Origin: Snodgrassella sp945267035 | GTDB lineage: Bacteria > Pseudomonadota > Gammaproteobacteria > Burkholderiales > Neisseriaceae | Direction of reading: 5' to 3' | Length of the DNA stretch: 64,000 bases | NCBI RefSeq assembly: GCF_026535915.1 | Contig: NZ_JAFNPF010000001.1 | Location: forward strand, 806,001 to 870,000 | In this document: in pieces, positions 8,273 to 17,719 of the stretch | Layout of the letters: each line of letters starts with the position of its first letter | How positions within the stretch are numbered: position 1 is the first letter of the stretch | Position numbers and translations under genes: made by a program | The notes under the pieces: generated by a model | What the model was told of the DNA's origin: nothing | What the model saw: the letters and a program-made list of their open reading frames with translations, nothing else | Database searches by the model: none

Positions 8273-8301
8273 TTGCCAAGCTGCAATAAATTGCGTATCA
8301 T
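8273..8301 (+). promoter_or_regulatory. Sigma-70 promoter for the tRNA-Arg/tRNA-Glu pair
   Basis: A -35 box TTGCCA (8273-8278) and a -10 box TATCAT (8296-8301) are separated by exactly 17 bases. A GC-rich discriminator (CGCGC) follows, as is common for stringently controlled stable-RNA promoters. The first tRNA starts 46 bases downstream. Confidence 0.65.
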
Positions 8302-8347
8302 CGCGCTTCTTGATTTTCGGTGACTCTTTAACGAGATCGAAAGCAAT

Positions 8348-8424
8348 GCACCCGTAGCTCAGTTGGATAGAGTATCTGGCTACGAACCAGAGGGTCGGGC
8401 GTTCGAATCGCTCCGGGTGCACCA
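8348..8424 (+). tRNA. tRNA-Arg (ACG)
   Basis: A full 77-base cloverleaf: acceptor arms GCACCCG/CGGGTGC, D-arm GCTCAGTTGGATAGAGT, anticodon loop CTACGAA with ACG, T-arm GTTCGAATC, and an encoded CCA end. ACG reads CGN codons after A34 is converted to inosine. Confidence 0.96.
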
Positions 8425-8434
8425 TCAAGTCGCT

Positions 8435-8509
8435 GCGCCCATCGTCTAGCGGTTAGGACATCGCCCTTTCACGGCGGTAACCGGGGTTCGATTCCCCGTG
8501 GGCGTACCA
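8435..8509 (+). tRNA. tRNA-Glu (TTC)
   Basis: A 75-base cloverleaf with acceptor GCGCCCA/TGGGCGT, D-arm GTCTAGCGGTTAGGAC, anticodon loop CTTTCAC with TTC, T-loop GGTTCGATTCC and encoded CCA. It lies 10 bases after tRNA-Arg, so both are cut from one transcript. tRNA-Glu also feeds heme synthesis through glutamyl-tRNA, relevant to the hem genes at the other end of the window. Confidence 0.96.
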
Positions 8510-8516
8510 GATTCTT

Positions 8517-8548
8517 AAAACCTGTCTGTATATCAGACAGGTTTTTTT
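8517..8548 (+). terminator. Rho-independent terminator after the tRNA pair
   Basis: An eight-base stem CCTGTCTG/CAGACAGG (8521-8528 and 8534-8541) with a five-base loop, followed by seven Ts and preceded by four As, so it may also act for recG on the opposite strand. Confidence 0.85.
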
Positions 8549-8589
8549 ATTTTGGGTTCATCCAGCTTAGATAAGTCATTAGAATTTGC

Positions 8590-10629
8590 CTACACGCCCA
8601 GATAAGCAGCGCGTTGAGACAACCAACGTTCCAGATGCTTTTTGACTACCTCGGGTTGTTGCGCGATCAAAATCGGAGCCAGATCACGAGCTTTTTCCAG
8701 TAAAGGCAAATCTTCTTCCAGATTAGCAAATCGCAGCATAGGCACGCCGCTTTGTCGTGCGCCCAAGAACTCGCCCGGTCCACGAATGTGTAAGTCCTGA
8801 CGTGCGATTTCAAAGCCGTCGGTATTTTCATAAATTACTTTTAATCTAGCTTTAGCAATGTCACCCAAAGGTTCACTAAATAGCAGTACGCAGCGGCTGG
8901 CTGCGGCTCCTCGTCCAACGCGACCTCGCAGTTGATGTAATTGCGCTAACCCCATTCGTTCAGCGTGTTCAATGACCATTAGACTGGCATTAGGTACATC
9001 CACACCAACTTCAATCACTGTGGTTGCCACCAATACTTGGATTTCACCTTGTACAAATGAAGACATCACCGCTGCTTTTTCGGCTGGTTTCATTCGCCCG
9101 TGAATCAAACCGATTTTGAGTTCAGGTAAAGATTCTTGCAGCTGGGCAACAGTATCCACCGCCGTTTGCAGTTGCAATACCTCTGATTCTTCAATCAAAG
9201 GACAAACCCAATAGACTTGTCTGCCTTGAGCGCAGGTATGTCTGACCAGCTTTTCTACTTCTTGCCGTCGGCTGCTGTTGACCAGACGAGTCACGATGGG
9301 TGTTCGTCCTGGTGGCAATTCATCTATTACGGATACATCTAAATCGGCAAAAAAACTCATCGCCAGCGTGCGTGGAATCGGTGTGGCTGACATCATCAGC
9401 TGGTGCACATCCTCCCCTTTATTTTTTAATGCTAACCGCTGGGCGACACCGAAGCGATGCTGTTCATCCACGATGACCAGCCCCAGCTGATTAAATTGCA
9501 CATCTTCTTGAAATAAGGCATGTGTGCCAATAGCCAACTGTGCCGTTCCATTAGCCAGCAAAGCCTTGGTTTCGTCTTTTGCTTTTTTGCGCATGCTGCC
9601 GGATAACCAAGCAATCTGTATACCCAAAGGAGCAAACCATTGCTGGAATTTCAGATAATGCTGTTCTGCCAGAATTTCTGTAGGCGCCATGACGGCAACC
9701 TGAAAGCCGGCTTCGAGGGCAACCGCTGCTGCCAGCGCGCAGACAATGGTTTTTCCACTGCCAACGTCGCCTTGAAGTAAACGATGCATCGGATGACTCT
9801 GCGCCATATCCTGTTTAATCTCGTTAAAAGCTCGCTGTTGGGCCAGAGTCAATTCAAAACCCAGATTGGCTAATAATGACTGTATGATGTGCCCATCTCC
9901 AATTAATGCAGAGGCATGACCGTTCAGTCGTTGCTGCCGAGCCAATCGCATGGATAATTGTTGTGCCAGCAACTCATCGAATTTAAGTCGTTGCCAGGCG
10001 GGTAACGTGCCCTCATGTAAATCACGTGGGGTATATTGCGGCGGTGGAGAGTGTAGAAAATGTAAGCTTTCCAACAGTGGCGGTAATTGCAATTGGGATA
10101 ATAATGTTTCTGGCAAAGTGTCATCAGCAGGCAAATTTTTTAACGCAGTTTCAATCAGACGACGCAAAGTAGGTTGGTTTAAACCATTAACGGTGGGATA
10201 GACTGGGGTTAAACTTTCTGATAGGCCTTTTTCAATATCGGTGCGAATTTTGGGGTGCACCATTTCATCCCCAAAAAAACCATGGCGGATTTCTCCAAGC
10301 GCACGGATAACATTTCCTTCTGCCAATTGCTTTTGCTGAGTTGGATAAAAGTGAATAAAACGTAGATGCAGCACATGTCCGGACACATCTTTAACTTGCA
10401 CTACCAATTGCCGGCGGGGTCGAAACTGAATCTGCTGTTGAATGACGGTGGCTTCAATTTGTACTGGTATGCCGATTTGAGCGTCAGCAATGGGTGTGAT
10501 GTGCGTCTCGTCTTCATAACGTAACGGCAGATGTAAAGCCAGATCCCAAATATTGCGGATATTCAGTTTAGCTAATTTGGATAAGGTGTTAGCACTGACA
10601 GCAAAAGGAAAATGAAATTGGTCAGACAT
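8590..10629 (-). CDS. recG: ATP-dependent DNA helicase RecG
   Basis: Remodels stalled replication forks and branch-migrates Holliday junctions. The 679-residue protein has an N-terminal wedge/OB domain (about 50-130), Walker A GDVGSGKT (287-294), the DEQH box VDEQHRFG (about 387-394), motif III MMSATPIPRTLA, and a C-terminal helicase domain with VATTVIEVGVDVPNA and QLRGRVGRG. All core motifs are intact and length is normal. The ATG at 10629 gives MSDQFHFPF, the natural start. It is a stand-alone gene converging on the tRNA terminator. Confidence 0.96.
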   Translation of the reverse strand: MSDQFHFPFAVSANTLSKLAKLNIRNIWDLALHLPLRYEDETHITPIADAQIGIPVQIEATVIQQQIQFRPRRQLVVQVKDVSGHVLHLRFIHFYPTQQKQLAEGNVIRALGEIRHGFFGDEMVHPKIRTDIEKGLSESLTPVYPTVNGLNQPTLRRLIETALKNLPADDTLPETLLSQLQLPPLLESLHFLHSPPPQYTPRDLHEGTLPAWQRLKFDELLAQQLSMRLARQQRLNGHASALIGDGHIIQSLLANLGFELTLAQQRAFNEIKQDMAQSHPMHRLLQGDVGSGKTIVCALAAAVALEAGFQVAVMAPTEILAEQHYLKFQQWFAPLGIQIAWLSGSMRKKAKDETKALLANGTAQLAIGTHALFQEDVQFNQLGLVIVDEQHRFGVAQRLALKNKGEDVHQLMMSATPIPRTLAMSFFADLDVSVIDELPPGRTPIVTRLVNSSRRQEVEKLVRHTCAQGRQVYWVCPLIEESEVLQLQTAVDTVAQLQESLPELKIGLIHGRMKPAEKAAVMSSFVQGEIQVLVATTVIEVGVDVPNASLMVIEHAERMGLAQLHQLRGRVGRGAAASRCVLLFSEPLGDIAKARLKVIYENTDGFEIARQDLHIRGPGEFLGARQSGVPMLRFANLEEDLPLLEKARDLAPILIAQQPEVVKKHLERWLSQRAAYLGV

Positions 10630-11181
10630 GGCAAAATAGGCAGAGGTAAGCGGGTTAACGTAAGATTCTCAGTAAAAAGTATCATCACAATACCATTAAA
10701 AGCGCAAAAGTTAAATTTCTTATGTGCCTTCTAAACTTCGCGTCTTATGATCTATCTATTGCTACTGACCATTTAACTAACCTTGAGCATTAGCAGAAAA
10801 TGAACGAGCAGGACAATTTGGCAATGGATCAAACTATCGAATAATACAACCAATTAAGGTTCTTTATTTAATCCAGACCAGTGATGAGATCGATACTGAC
10901 ACACATTGCAGTCGAAAGATTTTAACAAGTAGATAGCCCCAAACAGATTTTAGTTATCACCCATGGCTTATGCTGATGTCTGTTGGTTAGACATGTTAAT
11001 TTTAACAGCTTAAATCATCACCTGAGCCTGATTTTAGATTTTTGCCAGATAAAGACTCAGCAATACCATCACTTTGCAACCACCTCTATCCAGCTCGAAT
11101 CTTTTTGCGGTATTTTTATGCAAATAAAGCATCAATGATTAGTATAAGTATTTGCATGCAATAAAGATTTTATTTTTGCAT
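10630..11181. other. Spacer of about 550 bases, no gene seen
   Basis: AT-rich DNA between recG and the ilvD terminator. I see short open frames only, no tRNA and no repeat. It must hold the recG promoter near its left end (reading leftwards), but no consensus boxes stand out. Confidence 0.5.
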
Positions 11182-11218
11182 AAAAAAAACTGTTCTACTG
11201 CAGATGCAGTAGAACAGT
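11182..11218 (-). terminator. Terminator downstream of ilvD
   Basis: A perfect 13-base stem ACTGTTCTACTGC/GCAGTAGAACAGT (11189-11201 and 11206-11218) with a four-base loop. On the minus strand it is followed by eight Ts. It lies about 22 bases past the ilvD stop. Confidence 0.9.
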
Positions 11219-11240
11219 GGTATGAAAATATTCAGAAATT

Positions 11241-13109
11241 TTAATCTTGACGTTCAACCTGAGTAACATCGCGCACAGCACCGGTATCGGCACTGGTTGT
11301 CATGGCAGCATAGGCGCGCAGTGCCACTGATACATGGCGTTGACGTGCCTGTGGCTTCCATGCTCGTGCTCCACGGCTTTCCATTTCTGCACGACGTTGC
11401 TGTAACTCAGCATCAGACACCACCAGATGGATGCGTCGTTCAGGAATATCGATTTCAATGGTGTCGCCTTCATGTACCAGACCAATGTTGCCACCTTCAG
11501 CCGCTTCAGGAGAAGCATGACCGATGGAAAGACCGGATGTGCCACCTGAAAAACGCCCATCAGTGAGCAGTGCACAGGCCTTACCCAGTCCCTTAGATTT
11601 TAAGTAACTCGTTGGATACAGCATTTCTTGCATTCCCGGGCCACCTTTTGGTCCTTCATAGCGGATAATAACCACATCTCCGGCTTCAATCTGATTACCC
11701 AGAATGGCTTCTACCGCCTCATCCTGACTTTCAAATACCCGTGCGCGACCGGTAAATTTTAAAATACTGTCATCCACACCGGCGGTTTTAACGACACAAC
11801 CTCGTTCAGCTAAATTACCGAATAACACGGCCAAACCGCCGTCCTGTGAATAGGCATGTTGTTGATCACGAATACAGCCTTGTGCACGATCCAGATCCAA
11901 CGAAGACCAGACTTGATTTTGTGAAAATGGCTCCGTGGTTCTTACTCCTCCAGGAGCAGCTTGATAACGTTGTTGTGCCTCTTGATTGTCAGGATTGCTA
12001 ATGTCCCAATGTGCAATCGCTTCGCCTAAGGTAGGCATGTGTACCGTGTGCACGGAAGTATCCAACAGACCAGCGCGATTCAACTCGGCTAAAATAGCCA
12101 TCACCCCGCCAGCACGATGCACATCTTCCATATGATATTTCTGCGTTGCCGGTGCCACTTTACATAAACAGGGTACGTGTCTGCTGAGCTTATCAATATC
12201 CGCCATTTTGAAATTAACCCCGGCTTCAGTAGCAGCGGCCAGTAGATGCAATACCGTATTGGTTGACCCACCCATGGCTATATCTAGACTCATGGCATTA
12301 TTAAAAGCAGCCTTAGTGGCAATACTGCGAGGTAGTACGCTGGCATCGTCCTGTTCATAATAACGCTTAGCCAAACTAACGATGAGACGGCCTGCTTGCA
12401 AAAATAATTCTTTACGCATAGCATGCGTAGCCAGCAAAGAACCATTACCCGGTAAAGATAAACCTAATGCTTCGGTTAAACAATTCATCGAATTTGCAGT
12501 AAACATACCGGAGCAGGATCCGCAAGTAGGGCAAGCGCTGCGTTCTACCATGGCCACGGTTTCATCACTGATCTTATCATTACCTGCCTCAATCATCGCG
12601 TCGATTAAGTCCAGCTTGCGCATGGTTTCCACGCCACCACTGGTTGCGATGATTTTGCCCGCTTCCATGGGACCGCCAGATACAAATATTGTCGGAATAT
12701 TCAGACGCATCGATGCCATTAGCATGCCTGGGGTAATTTTGTCACAGTTTGATATACAGATCAGTGCATCAGCACAATGGGCATTGACCATATATTCCAC
12801 ACTATCCGCAATCAAATCGCGCGAAGGTAAACTATACAGCATCCCTTCGTGGCCCATCGCAATACCATCATCCACTGCAATGGTATTGAATTCCTTTGCA
12901 ATGCCACCGGCTTGTTCTATTTCACGCGCAACCAACTGACCAATATTATGTAAATGAACGTGTCCGGGTACAAACTGTGTAAATGAATTGGCAATAGCAA
13001 TAATCGGCTTACCGAAATCATTTTCACCTACACCGGTTGCACGCCAAAGTGCACGTGCACCGGCCATATTTCGCCCATGAGTAGAAGTTTGTGAACGATA
13101 TTGTGGCAT
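11241..13109 (-). CDS. ilvD: Dihydroxy-acid dehydratase
   Basis: Dehydrates 2,3-dihydroxy-isovalerate and 2,3-dihydroxy-3-methylvalerate, the third common step of valine and isoleucine synthesis. The 622-residue protein of the IlvD/Edd family has SNCDKITPGM (Cys 122) and ACPTCGSCSGMFTANSMNC (193-210), supplying iron–sulfur ligands, plus the DGRFSGGTSGLSIGH C-terminal signature. Length matches the E. coli-type enzyme. It has its own terminator and no ilv partners nearby. The start MPQYRSQTSTHGR is conserved in the family. Confidence 0.96.
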   Translation of the reverse strand: MPQYRSQTSTHGRNMAGARALWRATGVGENDFGKPIIAIANSFTQFVPGHVHLHNIGQLVAREIEQAGGIAKEFNTIAVDDGIAMGHEGMLYSLPSRDLIADSVEYMVNAHCADALICISNCDKITPGMLMASMRLNIPTIFVSGGPMEAGKIIATSGGVETMRKLDLIDAMIEAGNDKISDETVAMVERSACPTCGSCSGMFTANSMNCLTEALGLSLPGNGSLLATHAMRKELFLQAGRLIVSLAKRYYEQDDASVLPRSIATKAAFNNAMSLDIAMGGSTNTVLHLLAAATEAGVNFKMADIDKLSRHVPCLCKVAPATQKYHMEDVHRAGGVMAILAELNRAGLLDTSVHTVHMPTLGEAIAHWDISNPDNQEAQQRYQAAPGGVRTTEPFSQNQVWSSLDLDRAQGCIRDQQHAYSQDGGLAVLFGNLAERGCVVKTAGVDDSILKFTGRARVFESQDEAVEAILGNQIEAGDVVIIRYEGPKGGPGMQEMLYPTSYLKSKGLGKACALLTDGRFSGGTSGLSIGHASPEAAEGGNIGLVHEGDTIEIDIPERRIHLVVSDAELQQRRAEMESRGARAWKPQARQRHVSVALRAYAAMTTSADTGAVRDVTQVERQD

Positions 13110-13862
13110 ATGGGGTTCCTGAAATAAATTTTATTCTGTAAAAAAACTGAATCCAAAAAAACGTTAAGCAGTTAATGCTGGTAGCTTGATTAAGGGTGTA
13201 AAGATTAACCAAACAAACGTTAAGTGTACGCGTAATTGATAGAGTAAGAAATATTAAATTGCACCCATACAGCGTAAATCGCGCCACTTAGGCAACTGAA
13301 CGGTGAATAATTTGAATCTTTCGCCATGATTAAAACTAAGATTCAGCATCTTAGCTAAAACTGAGCTAGTGAATTTGCTCGCAAAAATATCCTACAAATT
13401 GTCGTTTTTTGTTACTGAATACCGTAATCATAGGCAAATTTATTCCACATGATTCGTAAAACTGAAGCACAATCTTGCATTGAGATAAATTGCGCTAACT
13501 TATCTTTAGTCAAAACATTTGATCATATTTATCTAGAAAAATGATTACGTTCATGCATTTAAAGCTTAATATTGCTCAATGATCAATAAAAAAGGGTTTT
13601 TTCTTTAAAACATTATTGGCAAATGTAGAGATGTTTTTCCCGACATTTTGACTGGTGGAACAATTAAAATCTTAAACAAACCATCAACACCCAGACCAAT
13701 AGTGAGGTGTTTGATGAGGGTCGTTCACTTAAACTCGTTTATGTTCAGATGATCAATATACTCATGTTTACTGCGCCTATTGCAATAAATTGCGTTTTTT
13801 CAATTGAATCAATTAGGTATATCAGAGAAATGAAAACGCAGCTATTGAGGCAAGTTTTTATT
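13110..13862. other. Long AT-rich spacer, no gene supported
   Basis: About 750 bases between ilvD and an RDD gene. Only short frames are present; the 75-codon plus-strand frame at 13707-13934 runs into the antisense of the RDD gene and has no recognisable content. The motif AATAAATTGCG occurs near 13785, with AGATAAATTGCG near 13486, too little to call a repeat family. The ilvD promoter should lie near 13110-13300. Confidence 0.4.
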
Positions 13863-14456
13863 TTATTTTGGCGTTTGAATGACTATGGTACGCGCTATCA
13901 AGTCTTGCATGGTACGCTGTTTGGAATTTTTTAAAAAAAGCATAATCAAACTGCTTGAAAAAAAGATAAAACCAACAATCAAAATAGTTGATTTAAGTGA
14001 CAAATCGATATCAAAAAGTATCGAAACAATAAATATAAAAACCGGAAAAAAGATAACTAAACAAAAACAACATAATTCGCGTAATAAAAAATAATTTATA
14101 AAGCTGGGCTCTTTACCATTAGGTTTAATCACTTTTATGCGCATTATTTTTTTTCCTAATGACTGTCCTGTCTTGGTTATCTGAATAATCTGAATACACA
14201 GATAAACTAAAGTAGTTAGCAGCAAAAAGGAATAGACAATAGATCTAGATTTATGCGGATTGTTTAAAACCATTGATTTGATCAAAGCTACCAACCAAAA
14301 GCTAAAAAATGCAACAACAGCCAGAATGATCAGGTTTAATACCACTGCTGCAATTCGTTGAGAGGGTGTAGCCAAAGTATAGTCAACAACATTGTTACTT
14401 TTAGACGTATCTAAAGTATGAAGTTTTTCTATTTCCAAAGCAAAATTTTTAGTCAT
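13863..14456 (-). CDS. RDD-family membrane protein
   Basis: A 197-residue integral membrane protein. The RDD signature appears as SQRIAAVVLNLIILAVVAF near the first helix (Arg at the helix start) and later GQSLGKKIMRIKVI, the conserved 'G.S.GK.i..i.vv' loop, followed by two more hydrophobic segments and a basic tail that includes RTMQDLIARTIVI. RDD proteins are poorly defined transporters or envelope proteins. I chose ATG 14456 because AGGA lies 7 bases ahead; longer in-frame starts at 14480 and 14504 lack this. A paralog lies at 15739-16476, with a DUF1287 gene between them. Confidence 0.75.
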   Translation of the reverse strand: MTKNFALEIEKLHTLDTSKSNNVVDYTLATPSQRIAAVVLNLIILAVVAFFSFWLVALIKSMVLNNPHKSRSIVYSFLLLTTLVYLCIQIIQITKTGQSLGKKIMRIKVIKPNGKEPSFINYFLLRELCCFCLVIFFPVFIFIVSILFDIDLSLKSTILIVGFIFFSSSLIMLFLKNSKQRTMQDLIARTIVIQTPK

Positions 14457-14626
14457 CTTTTCCTGCCGTAACCAGCTCATGTAAAAAAATTCCCTTGCAA
14501 CCAAGGTCTAACAGATCAATGTTGAAATATTTCACCTAAATTAAATAAAATGAATGCTTTAAAACATCCAGAAAATAAAGAAAAATACTATGCTTACTTC
14601 GGGGAATTAAATATGATAAATGTTTA

Positions 14627-15223
14627 TTACTGATTATAATAACGGTAATGTCCAACAATTCGCCACTGAAATAATACATTCTCTTCTTTGGCGCCTTGTC
14701 CGATATTATGCACAATCCATGGAATCGTTCCGGTTTTTTTATTACTAACAATGCCAATATGTGCTAAACCGTTATCCAATCGCCAAGATACGATATCTCC
14801 CGGCAAATAATCCTGACCATTATGAGTAATGGCTAGTGCTTTACCTTGACGTTGAAACCATTTTTCCAAATTCGGTACTCGTCGGTGATCAATATTGCTA
14901 TCTGTCGTCTTTAAGCCCCAGATTTGAGGATATTGTTTAAAATGGGCTTTCATATCCTCATGAACAGCTTTTTGTAAATCAATGTGACTCTGTCTGAATG
15001 CCCGTATAACCACATCAGAGCAAACACCGCGGTCAATCTTCACATCTCCGCCAGGATAGCTTAAAACCACATAACTTGGATCGTAATAAAGGGTTTTACC
15101 CAGTTGCGCTTTAGCGCCTTGCACAATATCAGCATTGCTGGCGTAAATAAGTGCAATATGTCCAGCTAAAAGGACGATTAAAATTTTTCTGAACAACCAA
15201 ACCAACTTATTTGCCAAACGCAT
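14627..15223 (-). CDS. DUF1287-family exported protein
   Basis: A 198-residue protein with an N-terminal signal anchor (hydrophobic IVLLAGHIALIYA, ending near residue 29). The DUF1287 core contains KIDRGVCSDVVIRAFR (Cys 67 region), HRRVPNLEKWF, LPGDIVSW and LAHIGIVSNK, resembling an NlpC/P60-like papain fold with Cys and His in the expected order. A cell-wall amidase or peptidase role in the periplasm is suggested by the fold, not shown. It sits between two RDD membrane proteins on the same strand with wide gaps, so co-transcription is uncertain. Confidence 0.78.
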   Translation of the reverse strand: MRLANKLVWLFRKILIVLLAGHIALIYASNADIVQGAKAQLGKTLYYDPSYVVLSYPGGDVKIDRGVCSDVVIRAFRQSHIDLQKAVHEDMKAHFKQYPQIWGLKTTDSNIDHRRVPNLEKWFQRQGKALAITHNGQDYLPGDIVSWRLDNGLAHIGIVSNKKTGTIPWIVHNIGQGAKEENVLFQWRIVGHYRYYNQ

Positions 15224-15738
15224 AACTAGCCCTTAATGTTAGGTTATCAAGTATATGGGTGATTAAATTTTTACTTCAAAGCGTTAATTAATCATGCCTA
15301 TAGTGGCTAAAAACATTTTTGAATAACGAATTCATTGCAAAAGATATAAAATAGTTCGCATCGCCATAATTTCACGCCAAGCATAACAGTGGCTACCAAA
15401 GTGAATACCACTAAGTTTAAAATTTAAACGAGTAAGATTGTAGATAGTAATTAAATAGTGATGCCTTCAAAACGAGTAAAAATAAAATTTTTTAATTGGT
15501 GATCGAATACTGGGCAAGGTTTAACTCTCAACCACCAACCTATGCCTATAGCAACTTATTAAGCCAGGGTACCACCTTGCCGAAAATAACCAATTCAGAT
15601 AAAAATTAACAAACTATGCCTATATATTATCATAACTATTTACAATGAGCAGTAGCTCATACAATCTCTGTATAGCTGTTTCATGGCGTGAAAGGAGATC
15701 GCTTACAGAATAATTAATTAAGGGTAGGTAGAATATCT
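15224..15738. other. Spacer of about 515 bases, no gene seen
   Basis: AT-rich DNA between the DUF1287 gene and the second RDD gene. No long frame, tRNA or clear hairpin with a T-run was found. Confidence 0.4.
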
Positions 15739-16476
15739 TTAGCTTTGCGGTTTTGTTGCTTTAACCACGATGGTGCCGGCAAAATAGTCTTGTAGTGTCC
15801 GACGATTGCTTCTCGCTATAAACAGCATAATGACACAAATAATAACTATAGGGTCGATGCAATTCATCAGTTTTAAATATAATTTATAATAAAGTAAATC
15901 ACTTGAAGAAAAAATGTTTGTATAAAATATCTCATTGATTGTTCTTTTAAAATATTTGATTGAAAAGAATTTATTATAGAGTAGCATAGAGATTAGACAA
16001 ATAAAAATCACTTCCCGAACTAAAACAAGTCGTGCAAATCCCGCTTTCTTTCCATTATAATTGATGACTTTGATACCCATTATCAATTTGCCAATTGACT
16101 GTCCTTTTTTGCTCATCAGGATGGTTTGTACCAGTCTGAACAATAGAATCGGCACTACAATATAGATTAAAAGTAAGGTTGGATTATAGATATCATCCAG
16201 AAAAATCAAATTTCCCAAATCATTAATCGGTTTATAATCGCCAAAGTCAGACAAAAACCAAACCTGTAAAGGGTAATCATTACCATATTCATTCAATTTA
16301 TTAGACTGATTAAAAATTTGAATCCCTATAAAAAGAATTAAATAATACAGAGCACAATTAATGCTATATGCGACTATTCGGCGCCAAGGGGATGCCAGTT
16401 GTACCGTAACACCACTCTTAGTCAATAGTGAATTTGATTGAATCGCGGTTTGGCGCAATTTTGGATTATCTTGCAT
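15739..16476 (-). CDS. RDD-family membrane protein (second copy)
   Basis: A 245-residue integral membrane protein, a diverged paralog of the one at 13863-14456. It has ASPWRRIVAYSINCALYYLI (RDD-type Arg before helix one), GQSIGKLIMGIKVINYNGKKAG in the loop after helix two or three, and a basic C-terminal stretch RRTLQDYFAGTIVVKA, parallel to the paralog's ending. I chose ATG 16476 (MQDNPKLRQ) because the distance to the first helix then matches the paralog; a TTG at 16572 would add 32 residues and neither has a good ribosome-binding site. Function unknown. Confidence 0.7.
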   Translation of the reverse strand: MQDNPKLRQTAIQSNSLLTKSGVTVQLASPWRRIVAYSINCALYYLILFIGIQIFNQSNKLNEYGNDYPLQVWFLSDFGDYKPINDLGNLIFLDDIYNPTLLLIYIVVPILLFRLVQTILMSKKGQSIGKLIMGIKVINYNGKKAGFARLVLVREVIFICLISMLLYNKFFSIKYFKRTINEIFYTNIFSSSDLLYYKLYLKLMNCIDPIVIICVIMLFIARSNRRTLQDYFAGTIVVKATKPQS

Positions 16477-16572
16477 ATCTAAGCGGGAAGGAATTATATT
16501 TTTCTTCAAATCATCATAGCATACTTTATTAAAAATAGTTATTAAAAGTAAACTAATATTAATATAACTCAA

Positions 16573-17225
16573 TAGTCTCTTTCATAGTATCTCGAATTGT
16601 TTTTTTGTTATTTAACAAATATGATGATTTTTAGTTCATTATTCATCTAACTGTCATTCGATGTCGATGTCCACTTTGCGTATATTGGTATAACTCTGAT
16701 CTAATCTGTGTGAGCATTCAGGCGAGAGTATTGGCAAAATTGCTATGATTTTTTCAAATCAGTAAGATCTGAAAATCTTTTTTTCCTCTTTATTGATCAG
16801 TTTATTGCAGTTTTGCAATGAATTTGTGTCTACCTTTTGATCTTCATAGCAATAATGATGGCGGTATATCGATTTGACTGCAGATGGTTTGTTGGGCACA
16901 GAGTAAAAAAACTAAAGATTTTTTTTCGCAGCTAGATAATGGACAGATCAAATTGAATCTATTTGTCCTGTCAGTACAACCCCTTAATCTGTCCTCAAAA
17001 TGGAGATGTTAAGAAGCAGAATAGGACACCAGTCAGCTTATGGTTGGCGTGATCTCATACCTAATAGTGCTATGGATGAAATCACAAAAAAAAGATGAAA
17101 ATTAATCGGCATTTGGTTGTGCCAAAATTCCCTAAACTAGATTCAAGATGGCTGCCAAGGAAGTTGATATTGAATTTTTAATGTTGAGAAATATCATGCG
17201 GGCTGGGTGGGTATGGATGACTATC
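16573..17225. other. Spacer of about 650 bases with a small inverted repeat
   Basis: No gene supported. An inverted pair GGACAGAT (16941-16948) and ATCTGTCC (16987-16994) encloses a further TTTGTCCTGTC; it could be an operator or just a weak hairpin. A 28-codon frame starting at 17094 has no recognisable content. Confidence 0.35.
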
Positions 17226-17261
17226 AAAAAACCGATATACCTGAATTGATATATCGGTTTG
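17226..17261 (-). terminator. Terminator downstream of nusB
   Basis: Stem AAACCGATATA/TATATCGGTTT around the loop near 17240-17249. On the minus strand it is followed by a T-rich tract. It lies 28 bases beyond the nusB stop and ends the ribH–nusB transcript. Confidence 0.75.
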
Positions 17262-17288
17262 ATTTACATTGGATTTGTGGTGTTTAAA

Positions 17289-17705
17289 TTAGCTGCGTAT
17301 CTCAGCAGACAGTTTATCTAAAATACCATTGATAAATTTATAACCATCAGTACCGCCAAATGTTTTGGTAATTTCAATGGCCTCATTGATGATTACCGGA
17401 TGGGGAGTTTGTGGCATGGACGATAACTCATGGCAGGCCATAAGTAATACAGCGCGTTCTACTGCATTAAGTTCATCTTCATGACGATCCAGTAGGGGAC
17501 GAATGCGCTTCATGTATTCGCGCTGATTATTATAGGCACCAAAAAATATTTGATTAAATAACTCTTCATCCGCTTTGGAAAAATGTTCATTATCGCGAAT
17601 ATTTTGCGCAATAATCACGGCGGATTCATCTTTATTTAATTGCGCTTGATACAGCGCCTGCACCGCAAACTGACGGGCACGACGGCGCGGGGTAATCATT
17701 GACAT
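17289..17705 (-). CDS. nusB: Transcription antitermination factor NusB
   Basis: Binds the boxA element with NusE (S10) to suppress early termination in rRNA operons. The 138-residue all-helical protein opens with RRRARQFAVQALYQAQL and ends with GTDGYKFINGILDKLSAEIR, matching the conserved ends of the family. It starts 14 bases after ribH, the usual ribH–nusB operon. Either ATG of MSM could be the start. Confidence 0.95.
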   Translation of the reverse strand: MSMITPRRRARQFAVQALYQAQLNKDESAVIIAQNIRDNEHFSKADEELFNQIFFGAYNNQREYMKRIRPLLDRHEDELNAVERAVLLMACHELSSMPQTPHPVIINEAIEITKTFGGTDGYKFINGILDKLSAEIRS

Positions 17706-17719
17706 AGATATAATGTCCT

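Noticed and set aside
8348..8509. tRNA pair as an integration site for a mobile element
   Set aside because: No integrase, and no repeat of a tRNA 3' end was seen on either side; flanking genes are core.
12382..12939. 185-codon plus-strand open frame
   Set aside because: Lies wholly antisense within ilvD, whose frame has all conserved motifs.
16941..16994. Inverted repeat GGACAGAT…ATCTGTCC as an insertion-sequence end or operator
   Set aside because: Too short, no transposase frame or target duplication nearby, and no second copy noticed.
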